Assembly (NCBI GenBank): GCA_012032285.1
Contig: JAAURJ010000029.1
Span: 1 to 36,520, forward strand
Reading direction: 5' to 3'
Length of the DNA: 36,520 nucleotides
Source of the DNA: Sphingomonadales bacterium
GTDB lineage: Bacteria > Pseudomonadota > Alphaproteobacteria > Sphingomonadales > Sphingomonadaceae
Part shown: positions 1 to 9,596 of the stretch, in pieces
Layout of the letters: each line of letters starts with the position of its first letter
How positions within the stretch are numbered: position 1 is the stretch's first letter
Program-made: the position numbers and the translations under genes
Notes under the pieces: model-generated
What the model was told of the DNA's origin: nothing
Database searches by the model: none
What the model saw: only the letters and a program-made list of their open reading frames with translations

Positions 1-2
1 TT

Positions 3-796
3 GGCGGCACCGCACCGGATGAATTTATGAAAATGTGTGCGGCCGGGAATGACCGGATGCACAGCGCCTATAGCTTCGATTTTCTGTATGCCGAAAATTG
101 ACGCCCGATTTAATCTGCTCCTCGCTCGCCAAATGGGAAGAGAAGGCGGGCACGGGCTGGCCGACATGGGCATTTGAAAATCATGATGCGCCGCGCGCGG
201 TCAGCCGCTGGACAAAGCCGGAAAATCGCACTCGTTTCGCGCGGATGAAAATGGCGTTGATCATGATGCTGCGCGGAAATATCATCCTGTATCAAGGGGA
301 AGAACTGGGCCTGACGCAGGTCGATATTCCCTTTGAGCAGGTGCAGGATCCCGAAGCGCTCCGCAATTGGCCGTTGACCTTGTCCCGCGACGGGGCCCGC
401 ACGCCCATGCCATGGGAAGCAGATAGCCCCAATGCCGGATTTGGCCATGGCGGATCCACTTGGTTACCGCTGGGCGAAGACCATATCGCCATGGCGGCGG
501 ATATCCAAAATGCCGATGCGGCATCGCTGCTCAATTTGACCCGCCGCTTGCTGGCCCTGCGTAACCAATATCCGGCTTTGCGGGTGGGCGGGATCGTCAA
601 ATGCGCGGTGCATGGTGACTTGCTTGAACTGGTGCGCGGGCAGGATGGCGAAGAAATTACCTGCTTGTTCAACATGGGAGATCAACCCGCCGACATTTCC
701 GCCTTTGCTGTGAACGGCGAATCTGTCATTTTGGCGCTGGATGAAAGACAAACAGATATTCTTGACGCCTTTGGTGCCCTTATCTGGAAGCGCTGA
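3..796 (+). CDS. Alpha-glucosidase, GH13 family, C-terminal part (5' end outside window; frameshifted)
   Basis: This is the C-terminal third of a GH13 alpha-glucosidase, which hydrolyses terminal alpha-1,4-glucosidic bonds of maltose-type oligosaccharides. The gene begins before the window. Bases 3-98 read in frame 3 and end SFDFLYAEN before a TGA at 99-101. The family sequence resumes in frame 2 at 98-796. One extra A in the AAAA run at 94-97 joins them as YAEKLTPDLI. Visible family signatures are the region with the third catalytic Asp (FENHDAPR, Asp codon 185-187), the GNIILYQGEELGL segment and the RTPMPW motif. The C-terminal beta domain ends at the TGA at 794-796. The halogenase-like gene follows directly, a pairing expected of a TonB-linked sugar utilisation cluster. 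Family assignment is secure; exact substrate is inferred. Confidence 0.88.
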
Positions 797-814
797 TTGG
801 CGCCGCGCGAACAG

Positions 815-2331
815 ATGACGGCGCCGCGCCCTTTTCGCTTTGTCATTTTGGGCGGCGGATCGGCGGGGTGGATCACCGCCAATCTGTTTGCGCATCATTG
901 GCAGGACCGGGATGTCGAAATCCATGTGGTGGAATCGCCCGACATTGGCATTATCGGTGTCGGCGAAGGATCAACGCCGCAGTTAAAGGCATTTTTCGAT
1001 CAGATGGGTATAGCGGAATCCGATTGGATGCCCGCCTGCGATGCCACTTATAAAATTGGTATTCGTTTCACAGGCTGGTCGAAAGAGCCGGGATTTGACA
1101 GTTATTTTCACCCGTTTCCCGCGCCGCTCGATATGTATAGCCAGCCCGGTTTTATCCGGAATGCGGCGCTGCGCCGTGCCGGAATAAATGTGCCCGCTCA
1201 CCCTGATAATTTTTATCTGTCACCCCATTTGGCGGCACAGCGAAAAGGACCGTATCCATCTGAAAACTTTCCTTTTGATTTAAGTTATGGCTATCATTTT
1301 GACGCCTATAAACTGGGCGATTTTCTACGCCGCCATGCCGCCACTTTGGGCGTGAAGCATATCCCGGTGCGTGTTAATCAAGTCATTGTTAACCCATCGG
1401 GCGATGTTGAGGCGCTGCTGGGCGAAGATGGCAAGCGGATAGAGGGCGATTTTTTTATCGACTGTTCGGGCTTTCGTGCGATGATCAATGAAAAGGCGCT
1501 GGGGGCAAAATATATTCCCTTTGACGGTAATTTGTTCAACAACCGCGCGGTTGTTATGCCGACCGCGCCCGAACGGGATGCGGCCGGATCGCCCGCCATT
1601 GCCACCGGAGCGATTGCGATGGAGGCGGGCTGGCGATGGTCGATCCCGCTAACCACGCGGCATGGCAATGGCTATGTTTTTCGGACGCCTATCTGGATGC
1701 AGATGCTGCTGAGACTGAACTTCGCGCCGCATTGGGGATGCTGAACAGCGCTTTGGAGGCCCGGCATTTACAGATGCGCGTCGGCCGCCTCACCGATAGC
1801 TGGAGCGCGAATAGCCTTGCCATGGGTCTGTCGCAGGGTTTTATAGAACCGTTGGAGGCAACCGCAATCCATATCGTTATTACCACGGCGCAGCAGTTTA
1901 TTGCGGCCTTTGATGACGGCGGCTTTGGCCCGAAAAACCGGGATATTTTCAACCAGCGCATCGCCGGGCGCTATGAAGGGATACGGGATTATATCGTCGC
2001 CCATTACCGGATGAACCGGCGGGCGGATAATGCCTATTGGCGGGATAATGCGACCCATGATCATCTGTCCGATCATCTGAAAGCGATGATAACCGCTTGG
2101 TTCACAGGGCAGGATTTGGAACAGGAAATCATCCGGTTGAACATTGGCGGTTATTATGGAGCTATCAGCTGGTATTGCCTGTTTGCAGGCTATGGCGTGT
2201 TTCCGGCGGAAGTAAAGATGCGCGCTCCTCTGATTCATGAAAATGCAGCGGATATGGCGCGGATGGAGATATTTATGAACAGCGCTGCGCGAAATTTTTC
2301 TCCCCATGCACAAGCGCTGATCGCATTATAG
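815..2331 (+). CDS. Flavin-dependent tryptophan halogenase family protein (PrnA/RebH-like; frameshifted)
   Basis: The restored protein has 505 residues, near the usual 500-540 of the family. It would use reduced FAD, chloride or bromide and oxygen to make hypohalous acid. Visible motifs are the FAD-binding ILGGGSAGW near residues 11-19, GVGEGSTPQL, a Lys in DATYKIGIRF (about residue 80) matching the catalytic Lys of RebH, and the WxWxIP signature as GWRWSIPL. The later FIEPLEAT matches the FVEPLES block, with Ala in place of the Ser after the Glu. The frame breaks at the five-T run 1677-1681: the upstream frame stops at 1744, and one more T gives GYVFSDAYLDAD and continues to the TAG at 2329-2331. 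A TTG at 797, directly after the glucosidase stop, is an alternative start. Such proteins are common in sphingomonad sugar-uptake loci, where their substrates are mostly unknown. Confidence 0.87.
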
Positions 2332-2369
2332 ACTTGCGCCCCATGGTGCAGCGCGGCATTTAGCGCGGC

Positions 2370-3500
2370 ATGACAAAGCTCAAGACAATACTCAGCATAT
2401 TTGGAACCCGGCCAGAGGCGATCAAAATGGCTCCAGTGGTCCTGAAACTTGCCAGCGATCCGCGTTTTGATGCGCGTGTATGCGTGACAGGTCAGCACGC
2501 CGAAATGCTGGAACAGGTCAACAGCCTGTTCGGGATCATCCCCGATATTGACCTGAAAATCATGAAGGCAGGTCAGGGCCTGACCCATATTACCACCGCG
2601 GTGCTGGAGGGGCTGGAGCCGGTATTGGCTGAAATGAAACCCGATTATGTCCTTGTTCATGGCGACACCACGACATCGACGGCGGCGGCGCTCGCGGCTT
2701 TTTACGCGGGAGCAAAAGTGGGTCATGTTGAGGCGGGGCTGCGCACCCGCAACCTCCAATCGCCTTGGCCAGAAGAGGCGAACCGTCAGATTACCGGACG
2801 GATCACCAATGTGCATTTCGCCCCAACTATGGTGTCGCGGGCGAATTTGATCGAAGAAGCGGTGGCGGAAGAAACAATCCATGTAACCGGCAATACGGTG
2901 ATTGACGCGTTGTTGATGGTGAAGGACAAGATTGAAAATGACGCCGCGTTATCGGCGGAATTTGCAGCGGCCTTTCCTTTTCTTGATCCTGCAAAACGGC
3001 TCATCTTGGTCACTGGCCACCGGCGCGAAAATCATGATGGCGGAATTGCCCGTGTGTGTGAGGCGCTGGCGCAGATTGCCGGACGCGGCGATGTGCAGAT
3101 TCTCTATCCGGTGCATTTGAACCCAAAGGTCAAAAATGCAGTGGATAGGGTGCTGACAGGTGTGGATAATGTGTTTTTGGCCGAGCCGCAAAGCTATTTG
3201 CCCTTTGTCTGGTTGCTTAGCCGTTCGCATCTGGTGGTCACCGACAGCGGCGGATTGCAGGAAGAGGCGCCGAGTTTTGGTAAGCCGGTGCTGGTCACCC
3301 GCGACACCACCGAACGCCCCGAAGCCGTGGATGCCGGAACGGTGAAGTTGATCGGCACCGACACCGGCGATTTGATACGTGAAGTGACGCGGCTATTGGA
3401 TGATGAAGCGGCTTATCAGGCCATGTCGCGGGCGCACAACCCCTATGGCGACGGCTTGGCCTCTGCCCGCATTGCGGACATATTGGCGGCTACGGATTAA
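2370..3500 (+). CDS. wecB: UDP-N-acetylglucosamine 2-epimerase (non-hydrolysing)
   Basis: The 376-residue product is a full-length WecB/MnaA enzyme that interconverts UDP-GlcNAc and UDP-ManNAc, supplying ManNAc-type sugars for surface polysaccharide. It shows the N-terminal [12 protein letters not shown] motif, the active-site segments [17 protein letters not shown] and PWPEEANR, and the C-terminal [10 protein letters not shown] and [10 protein letters not shown] nucleotide-binding segments, so all expected acidic and His residues are present. The start is ATG 2370, 38 bases after the halogenase stop, with no strong ribosome binding site. No wecC (UDP-ManNAc dehydrogenase) is in view, so the fate of UDP-ManNAc is unclear. 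The gene is the first of the polysaccharide cluster and is followed by a dispersed repeat and a reverse-strand gene. Confidence 0.93.
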   Translation: MTKLKTILSIFGTRPEAIKMAPVVLKLASDPRFDARVCVTGQHAEMLEQVNSLFGIIPDIDLKIMKAGQGLTHITTAVLEGLEPVLAEMKPDYVLVHGDTTTSTAAALAAFYAGAKVGHVEAGLRTRNLQSPWPEEANRQITGRITNVHFAPTMVSRANLIEEAVAEETIHVTGNTVIDALLMVKDKIENDAALSAEFAAAFPFLDPAKRLILVTGHRRENHDGGIARVCEALAQIAGRGDVQILYPVHLNPKVKNAVDRVLTGVDNVFLAEPQSYLPFVWLLSRSHLVVTDSGGLQEEAPSFGKPVLVTRDTTERPEAVDAGTVKLIGTDTGDLIREVTRLLDDEAAYQAMSRAHNPYGDGLASARIADILAATD

Positions 3501-3522
3501 ACCGGGATGGCAAAATGGAACC

Positions 3523-3612
3523 GTCATTGCGAAGGGCATCGGCCCAAGGCAATCCATATCCGTCCTAATCAAGCGATGTAAGCTCTGGGTTGCGTCGCTT
3601 CGCTCGCAATGA
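3523..3612. repeat. Dispersed palindromic repeat element of the CATTGCGA...TCGCAATG type
   Basis: The gap between wecB and the hybrid epimerase/transferase holds a roughly 90-base element bounded by inverted ends: GTCATTGCGAAGG on the left and CGCTCGCAATGAG on the right. Inner GGCAATCC and GGGTTGC segments are also complementary. I recognise this as the common intergenic repeat whose reverse frame reads ISHCERSD...MDCL in many alphaproteobacterial genomes. Its position between convergent genes suits a folded RNA or bidirectional terminator, but that role is inferred. Confidence 0.7.
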
Positions 3613-3629
3613 GAAATTGTCATCATGTT

Positions 3630-4829
3630 CTAGCCGGCTGTCCGGTCGCCTTGTCCTGAACCGGTGAAGGTTTTGAGGATAATCAGAAGCTCAAAAGGAA
3701 TGCTACGCCGTGCGGAATAATCAGCATCGGTGACCGCAAGGCGGACAGGGTCGCTCATATCAATATCGTTAATTTGCGCCCATCCGGTAATACCGGGCAG
3801 GATATTCAGCACGCCGCGCACCCGCCGCTCTGCCACCAGCTCCTCTTGAACAGGAAGGCAGGGCCGCGGGCCAACCAGACTGATTTCTCCGCGCAATATG
3901 TTGACCAGCTGCGGCAGTTCATCAAGCTTTGTCCGCCGTAAAAACGCGCCGATACCGGTAATCGCATCCGCGCCTATATCATGCGTTCCGGCCTGTTTTG
4001 TACCGGTGCGCATGGTGCGGAATTTATAGCAGGTGAAAGGCTTGCCATAGCGCCCAACGCGTTGCTGCGCGAAGATGGCGGGGCCAGCGCTGCTTAGCTT
4101 TACTGCGGCAAACAGAATGAGCATCAACCACCATGTGAGGATCAGCACCGACAGCGCAAAACCGTAATCGGTCAGTTTTTTGAACAGGATAAAGAAAGGA
4201 TTGCGATCCGCAGGATTGGCAATGCTGATCGCCGTCTTCTCGCCTTTGTTTAGCAAATCACCAATTGTTCGCACCACAAGATCGCGGTCCGCAATAGGTT
4301 TTAACGCGCCCAAAAGCCAAAGCGCTGGTTTTTGCACAATGGCGGGTAATCTATTTACCTTGGCCAGATTACCGCCCGCCTCGGCAGAATATACAGCAGG
4401 CAGGCGCAGTTGGCTGATATTCATAGATTGCTGTTCGGAAAGCCAATGATCCGCCTCCCTTTTGCTGATCGCATAGGGACTTTTTTGCTTAGGATCAGCC
4501 GCATGGAAACTGGTCAGGTTGATGAAATGCGTGACGCCCGCCTGCCGCACATCTTCATAAATATGCTTTAGGCCGCTTAGGTTTGCGGTGCGAAAGGCAG
4601 CCAGATCACCCGCCTCGCTATTATTCATCACCGCCAGATGCACACAGGCCTGATAGCCTTTGGCGGCATCGCTAAGTTCATGATAGTTGCAGCAGTTTTT
4701 ACCCGGAAACATCGTTTCCAAAGTCCCTGCATTGCGGCCCGCAAGCAAAAGCTCATGACCTTGTTCCAACAAATAAGGGACCAGTGCCCGGCCAATATGT
4801 CCGCTCGCACCAGTAATAATGATTTTCAT
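3630..4829 (-). CDS. Hybrid nucleotide-sugar epimerase / bacterial sugar transferase (priming glycosyltransferase)
   Basis: One 399-residue frame carries two domains. The N-terminal half is an SDR-type NAD(P)-dependent epimerase/dehydratase: TGASGHIG dinucleotide motif at the start and YAISK as the YxxxK motif, though the domain is short. The C-terminal half, from about residue 215, is a PF02397 sugar transferase: a membrane segment (FALSVLILTWWLMLILF), then QQRVGRYGKPFTCYKFRTMR, the DELPQLVNILRGEISLVGPRP block and a final ITGWAQIN. Such enzymes move a sugar phosphate from a nucleotide sugar to undecaprenyl phosphate, the first step of lipid-linked glycan assembly. I chose ATG 4829 because AGGATGGG lies at suitable distance; ATG 4838 is also in frame but has its AGG too close. 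The gene is divergent from rmlA. The fusion suggests sugar modification and priming are coupled; the sugar is unknown. Confidence 0.85.
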   Translation of the reverse strand: MKIIITGASGHIGRALVPYLLEQGHELLLAGRNAGTLETMFPGKNCCNYHELSDAAKGYQACVHLAVMNNSEAGDLAAFRTANLSGLKHIYEDVRQAGVTHFINLTSFHAADPKQKSPYAISKREADHWLSEQQSMNISQLRLPAVYSAEAGGNLAKVNRLPAIVQKPALWLLGALKPIADRDLVVRTIGDLLNKGEKTAISIANPADRNPFFILFKKLTDYGFALSVLILTWWLMLILFAAVKLSSAGPAIFAQQRVGRYGKPFTCYKFRTMRTGTKQAGTHDIGADAITGIGAFLRRTKLDELPQLVNILRGEISLVGPRPCLPVQEELVAERRVRGVLNILPGITGWAQINDIDMSDPVRLAVTDADYSARRSIPFELLIILKTFTGSGQGDRTAG

Positions 4830-4968
4830 AACGCCCATCCTGTCATTTGCAGCGCGGTAGCATAATCATTGCCAGCGTCAATTTATGAATTTCTGTGCTA
4901 TACAGGGCTTGCACAATGGTCCGTAACTTGGCAATTGCCCGCAACGGCATAAAAAAAGGGAACATCCA

Positions 4969-5847
4969 TTGCGTAAAGGCATAATCCTCGCTGGCGGATC
5001 GGGCACGCGGCTCTATCCGGCGACCAAAGCGCTCAGCAAGCAATTGATGCCGGTTTATGACAAACCGATGATCTATTATCCGCTCACCGTTCTGATGATG
5101 GCGGGGATACAGGAGATTTTGATCATCACCACCCCGCATGATGCCCCGGCATTCCAGTATCTTCTGGGTGATGGCAAGGATTGGGGAATTGATATCAGCT
5201 ATGCCGTGCAAGCCAAACCCGAAGGATTGGCGCAGGCATTCCATATTGGCGAGAGCTTTATTGGTGATAATCCCAGTGCGCTTATTTTGGGTGACAATAT
5301 CTTCTATGGCCATGGCCTTCCCGAATTGCTCCGCGCTGCCGATGCACGGGACGCTGGGGCGAGCGTTTTTGGCTATCATGTTAGCGATCCCGAACGCTAT
5401 GGCGTGGTCGAATTTGACGCAGCTGGCCGCGCAGTTTCAATTGAGGAAAAACCCGCTATCCCCAAATCCAATTATGCGGTCACCGGGCTTTATTTTTACG
5501 ACAAGCAGGTGTGTGAATTTTCCAGGGCGATCAAACCGTCGCCGCGCGGCGAGCTGGAGATTACCGATCTCAACCGGCTGTATCTGGAACAAGGCACGCT
5601 TCATGTCGAAATGATGGGGCGCGGTTTTGCCTGGCTGGATACCGGCACGCATGACAGCTTGTTGGAAGCATCGCAGTTCACCCAGCTGATCGAGCAGCGT
5701 CAGGGCATGAAAATCTGCTGCCCCGAAGAGGTGGCATGGGAAATGGGCTTCATCGATGACGAACAATTGCTGCGCATCGCGGCGCCGCTCATCAAAAGCG
5801 GCTATGGCGAATATCTCAACGGCTTGCTCGCCAGAAGGCATGGCTGA
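4969..5847 (+). CDS. rmlA: Glucose-1-phosphate thymidylyltransferase
   Basis: This 292-residue enzyme makes dTDP-glucose from glucose 1-phosphate and dTTP, the first step to dTDP-L-rhamnose. The signature [11 protein letters not shown] at residues 8-18 is followed by the [16 protein letters not shown] block, [12 protein letters not shown] and a central EKP segment that binds sugar phosphate. Length is standard. The start is TTG 4969, since the family N-terminus begins RKGIILAGG at once and AAAAAAAGGGA lies just upstream. It opens the rmlA-rmlC-rmlD-rmlB run and shares TGATG with rmlC. The 139-base gap to the divergent hybrid gene must hold both promoters; I saw no convincing -35/-10 pair there. 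Confidence 0.96.
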   Translation: MRKGIILAGGSGTRLYPATKALSKQLMPVYDKPMIYYPLTVLMMAGIQEILIITTPHDAPAFQYLLGDGKDWGIDISYAVQAKPEGLAQAFHIGESFIGDNPSALILGDNIFYGHGLPELLRAADARDAGASVFGYHVSDPERYGVVEFDAAGRAVSIEEKPAIPKSNYAVTGLYFYDKQVCEFSRAIKPSPRGELEITDLNRLYLEQGTLHVEMMGRGFAWLDTGTHDSLLEASQFTQLIEQRQGMKICCPEEVAWEMGFIDDEQLLRIAAPLIKSGYGEYLNGLLARRHG

Positions 5848-6392
5848 TGCAGGTCATTGATACCAGCATTGCCGATGTAAAGATTATCACGCCAAAAGTT
5901 TTTGGTGATGATCGCGGTTTTTTTTATGAAAGCTGGAATGCGAAGGTCTTTTCCGATCTTGGGCTGAACCTCAGCTTTGTGCAGGATAATCATAGCAAAT
6001 CGGCCAAAGGCGTGCTGCGCGGTCTGCATTATCAAATCCAAAAACCGCAAGGAAAGCTCGTTCGTGTGGTGGCGGGCAGCGTTTATGATGTCGTCGTGGA
6101 CCTGCGCCGTTCCTCGCCCGACTTTGGCCGGTGGGAAGGCTTCACCCTGTCGGCGGAAAATAAAGATATTCTCTGGGTGCCGCCGGGTTTTGGCCATGGC
6201 TTTTTGTCGTTAGAGGATGGCACTGAATTTCTCTATCGCTGTACCGAATTTTACGCGCCCGAACATGAACGCTCTTTGCTGTGGAATGATGAACAGCTTG
6301 CGATAGATTGGCCGCTGGACGGCGCGGAGCCTGCCTTATCGGCAAAGGATGCGGCGGGCGTTCCTTTTGCTGATGCGGAGTTGTTTCCATGA
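5847..6392 (+). CDS. rmlC: dTDP-4-dehydrorhamnose 3,5-epimerase
   Basis: The 181-residue product epimerises C3 and C5 of dTDP-4-keto-6-deoxyglucose, the third step of dTDP-L-rhamnose synthesis. It has the cupin fold pattern of the family: ITPKVFGDDRGFFYESW near the start, then GVLRGLHYQIQKPQGKLVRV with the catalytic His in GLHYQ, VDLRRSSPDFG, and WVPPGFGHGF in the second half. Length and motif order match RmlC exactly. ATG 5847 overlaps the rmlA stop by one base (TGATG), and the stop overlaps the rmlD start (ATGA), so the genes are translationally coupled. Confidence 0.96.
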   Translation: MQVIDTSIADVKIITPKVFGDDRGFFYESWNAKVFSDLGLNLSFVQDNHSKSAKGVLRGLHYQIQKPQGKLVRVVAGSVYDVVVDLRRSSPDFGRWEGFTLSAENKDILWVPPGFGHGFLSLEDGTEFLYRCTEFYAPEHERSLLWNDEQLAIDWPLDGAEPALSAKDAAGVPFADAELFP

Positions 6393-7255
6393 AGGCGTTG
6401 ATTTTTGGAGGCGCCGGACAATTGGGCCGGGCGCTGCAGGATTGCGCGGGAGAGCGCTGGCAATTTGATGCGGTAGACCTGCCCGAATGCGACATTGGCG
6501 ATGAGGCCGCCGTGCAGGCGCGCATTGCCCGCAGCGATGCGGACATCATCATCAATGCCGCCGCCTATACCGCCGTCGATAAGGCGGAAAGCGAACCGGA
6601 ACTGGCGCAGCGGATCAATGGCGACGCACCCGGCTATATGGCCCGCGCTGCCGCCGAAGCGGGCAAAGGCTTTGTCCATATTTCTACCGACTTTGTTTTT
6701 GGCGATGGCTATGACGCGCCAATTGCGCCGGATGCTGTGCCTTCACCGCTCAGCGTCTATGGCGCAACCAAATGGGCAGGTGAGCGCAATGTGCAGGCGG
6801 CAATGCCGGATGCGTTGATCATTCGTACATCATGGGTTTATGCGGCGGCGGGGGCCAATTTTGTGCTGACCATGTTGCGGTTGATGAAAGAGCGCTCTGA
6901 GCTATCTGTTGTCGCCGACCAAATGGGTTCGCCGACATTGGCCCGTGATCTGGCAGGCGCGGTGCTCGCTTTGGCGCAGGCAAAGGCGGCGGGGCTTTAT
7001 CATTACACCAATGAAGGCGTTTGTAGCTGGCATGAATTTGCGGTTGCCATTGGCGAAGAAGCTTTGGCGGCCGGGTTGTTGGATACAATGCCGGTAATCC
7101 ATCCCATTCCCACCACCGGCTATCCCACACCCGCAAGACGGCCCGCTTATTCGGTTCTGGACAAAGCCGCGACATGGGAAAAACTGGGCGAACCTGCGCG
7201 GCATTGGCGTGGTGCGCTGCACGAGACGATATTGGAGATACAGAATAATGGCTAA
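6389..7255 (+). CDS. rmlD: dTDP-4-dehydrorhamnose reductase
   Basis: The 288-residue SDR-family enzyme reduces dTDP-4-keto-L-rhamnose to dTDP-L-rhamnose with NAD(P)H, the last step of the pathway. The N-terminal GGAGQLGRAL is the nucleotide-binding loop. INAAAYTAVDKAE, HISTDFVFGD and the YGATK catalytic YxxxK motif follow in the family order. The C-terminal half contains YHYTNEGVCSWHEFA and PTPARRPAYSVLD, typical of RmlD. ATG 6389 overlaps the rmlC stop by four bases. The stop lies eight bases inside the 5' end of rmlB. Confidence 0.96.
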   Translation: MKALIFGGAGQLGRALQDCAGERWQFDAVDLPECDIGDEAAVQARIARSDADIIINAAAYTAVDKAESEPELAQRINGDAPGYMARAAAEAGKGFVHISTDFVFGDGYDAPIAPDAVPSPLSVYGATKWAGERNVQAAMPDALIIRTSWVYAAAGANFVLTMLRLMKERSELSVVADQMGSPTLARDLAGAVLALAQAKAAGLYHYTNEGVCSWHEFAVAIGEEALAAGLLDTMPVIHPIPTTGYPTPARRPAYSVLDKAATWEKLGEPARHWRGALHETILEIQNNG

Positions 7256-8306
7256 CCTATTGGTCACCGGCGGTGCAGGGTTTATTGGCGCCAATTTTGT
7301 ACGCTATTGGAAAACGCAGAATAGCGCCGATAGCATCACCGTCGTCGATGCGCTGACCTATGCGGGCAATGAAGAAAATCTCACTGGGGTGGACGCGGAA
7401 CTGGTGGTTGCCGATATTTGTGATCATCCGGCAATGAACGCGCTGATCAAAGACCGGGCTATCGACACCATTGTCCATTTTGCAGCCGAAAGCCATGTGG
7501 ACAGGTCCATCGACGGCCCTGATGCCTTTTTGCAGACCAATATCATCGGCACCCATGCCCTGTTAAAGGCGGCAAAGGAAAATTGGCTCGATGGGGATGG
7601 CCGTCCGCACCGGTTCCACCATGTGTCCACAGATGAAGTCTATGGCAGCCTAGAGGCCGATGACCCGGCCTTTAGCGAAACCACCGCCTATCAGCCCAAT
7701 TCTCCTTATTCCGCGTCGAAGGCGGCGAGCGACCATCTGGTCCGCGCTTACCACCACACTTATGGCCTACAGACAACGACCAGCAATTGTTCGAATAATT
7801 ATGGTCCTTATCAATTTCCCGAAAAACTGATCCCGCTTTTTCTAATCAACTGTTTGAAAGGAAAGCCGCTGCCCATTTATGGCGACGGGATGAATGTGCG
7901 CGACTGGCTTCATGTCGAGGACCATTGCCGCGGGATAGAGGCGGTGCTTAAAAAGGGTCGGATCGGCGAAACCTATAATATTGGCGGCGGGCAGGAATTA
8001 CCCAATATGGCGGTGATTGACGGGATTTGTGCTGCTGTTGATGCGGCCTTTTCCTGCGATGCGGGGCTTGCTGCACGCTATCCTGATGCACCGGCGGCAA
8101 ACGGTCAAAGCAGTGACGGCCTGAAAAGCTATGTCACCGACCGCAAGGGGCATGACCGCCGCTATGCGATTGATGAGACAAAGGCGCGGGAGGAACTGGG
8201 CTATCAGGCAAGCCGCACATTTGAAGAAGGTTTTGCGCAGACGCTCGGCTGGTATCTGGAAAATGAAGCCTGGTGGCAGGCGCTGCTTGCACGCCATAGT
8301 GGATAA
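7248..8306 (+). CDS. rmlB: dTDP-glucose 4,6-dehydratase
   Basis: The 352-residue product converts dTDP-glucose to dTDP-4-keto-6-deoxyglucose, the second step of dTDP-L-rhamnose synthesis. TGGAGFIGANFV is the NAD-binding motif. HFAAESHVDRSI, STDEVYGSL (catalytic Asp-Glu) and YSASKAASDHL (catalytic Tyr and Lys) follow in order, then NNYGPYQFPEKLIP and GDGMNVRDWLHVEDHC. The frame opens upstream at 7209, but ATG 7248 directly before ANLLVTGG is the family start, with GGAGA about ten bases upstream. Here rmlB is last, whereas many clusters put it first. A 21-base gap leads to the flippase gene. Confidence 0.96.
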   Translation: MANLLVTGGAGFIGANFVRYWKTQNSADSITVVDALTYAGNEENLTGVDAELVVADICDHPAMNALIKDRAIDTIVHFAAESHVDRSIDGPDAFLQTNIIGTHALLKAAKENWLDGDGRPHRFHHVSTDEVYGSLEADDPAFSETTAYQPNSPYSASKAASDHLVRAYHHTYGLQTTTSNCSNNYGPYQFPEKLIPLFLINCLKGKPLPIYGDGMNVRDWLHVEDHCRGIEAVLKKGRIGETYNIGGGQELPNMAVIDGICAAVDAAFSCDAGLAARYPDAPAANGQSSDGLKSYVTDRKGHDRRYAIDETKAREELGYQASRTFEEGFAQTLGWYLENEAWWQALLARHSG

Positions 8307-8327
8307 GGGCGAAGAGCGGCCAATCCG

Positions 8328-9596
8328 ATGCGTTTGAGACAAACTTTGTTTGCGAATATGGTAAGCCTTTCCATTAGGCTGGGCGCCAATTTTGCGTTGA
8401 ACAAAATCTTGGCAATTTTGATTGGCCCTGCCGGCTTTGCTCTTGTTGGCCAGTTGCAAAATTTCATTATGCTGATTCAAAGCGCTACGAGCGGGGCGCT
8501 AACCACAGGGATTACCAAATTAACAGCGCAGGCGGAGGGCAATCTTGGGCGTCAGCGGCAAATATGGTCAACCTCTCTAACGGCGGTGCTCTTATTATCG
8601 CTTGTGGTGGCGATCATGATTATCTGCCTGCGCGGCTGGATCGCTACATCCATATTGGGGGATCCGGTTTTTCGGACACCATTGCTTTGGGCCGCAATTA
8701 CGCTGGCTGCATTTGGCATAAATTATGTGATTGCCGCGATATTCGCAGGTAAGTCCGATGTCAGGCCCTATGCGTCTCTCAACAGTGCTATTGCACTTTT
8801 CAACCTCTTCATCGTGACCGCAGGCGCATATTTTGGGCATATAGAGGGAGCCTTACTGGCCAGCGCAATAAGCCAATCCTGTGCCTTGGTGGTGGGCGTA
8901 TTTCTATTATACCGCCGTAAATTTTATGATCTGAACATAACCCGTCCATTATTGGATCCTGCGCTGGTTGGCGAACTGGCGAAATATGGGCTGATGGCTT
9001 TGGCTGCCGCTGCATCCTTGTCAGTTGGCCAGATCATGGTGCGCAGTCAGATCATTGACAATTTCGGACTTGTTACGGCTGGTATGTATGAAGCTTTGTG
9101 GCGGCTCAGCAATATTAACCTGTTGCTATTTTCGACGACATTGATGGTTTATGCACTGCCAAAAATGACCCGGATCATCGATAAATCGGAATTTCGGGCT
9201 TTTTATTTGAAAGCGTTGGCCGCGGCGACCGGGTTTGCGGCGCTGTTATTTGCAAGTGAATATTTGCTGCGCACGCCATTATTCCATTTGCTATTCACGT
9301 CCGAATTTCAACCGGCCTCGGATTATTTCAGTTACCAAGCGATCGGCGACTTGGCCCGCGTTGCTGCGCTGGTAACCAGCACGGCATTAATTGCGCTCTC
9401 ACGCGCGGGTTTATACATTGCGTTAGAGATTATCCGGTTTGCCTGTTTTGTAATGATAAGTGGATGGTTGATGCAAAGCCATGCCGAAGATGCGCCTGCG
9501 CTTGCCTATATGTTGTCCTTCTGCGTATCTGCGCTGATCGGGCTTGCAATGATGATGTTCACAGGAAATGAAGGATTAAGGGGTAGCGTAAAATGA
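8328..9596 (+). CDS. O-antigen/polysaccharide flippase (Wzx-type, MATE-like)
   Basis: The 422-residue protein is strongly hydrophobic, with about a dozen predicted membrane segments, and resembles WzxE-type O-antigen translocases. Family-like features are the N-terminal SIRLGANFALNKILAILIGP, the LVGQLQNF segment and a GITKLTA segment after the first helices. Its likely role is to flip the undecaprenyl-linked repeat unit from the cytoplasmic to the periplasmic face. It sits directly after the rhamnose genes and before methyl- and glycosyltransferases, and its stop overlaps the next start as ATGA. No Wzy polymerase or Wzz length regulator is seen nearby, so those must lie elsewhere or the glycan is not polymerised this way. 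Confidence 0.88.
   Translation: MRLRQTLFANMVSLSIRLGANFALNKILAILIGPAGFALVGQLQNFIMLIQSATSGALTTGITKLTAQAEGNLGRQRQIWSTSLTAVLLLSLVVAIMIICLRGWIATSILGDPVFRTPLLWAAITLAAFGINYVIAAIFAGKSDVRPYASLNSAIALFNLFIVTAGAYFGHIEGALLASAISQSCALVVGVFLLYRRKFYDLNITRPLLDPALVGELAKYGLMALAAAASLSVGQIMVRSQIIDNFGLVTAGMYEALWRLSNINLLLFSTTLMVYALPKMTRIIDKSEFRAFYLKALAAATGFAALLFASEYLLRTPLFHLLFTSEFQPASDYFSYQAIGDLARVAALVTSTALIALSRAGLYIALEIIRFACFVMISGWLMQSHAEDAPALAYMLSFCVSALIGLAMMMFTGNEGLRGSVK

Noticed and set aside
3393-3626. Reverse-strand frame reading ISHCERSD...MDCL as a possible protein
   Set aside because: It lies over the dispersed repeat and the wecB end; this peptide pattern is a known artefact of the repeat, not a gene.
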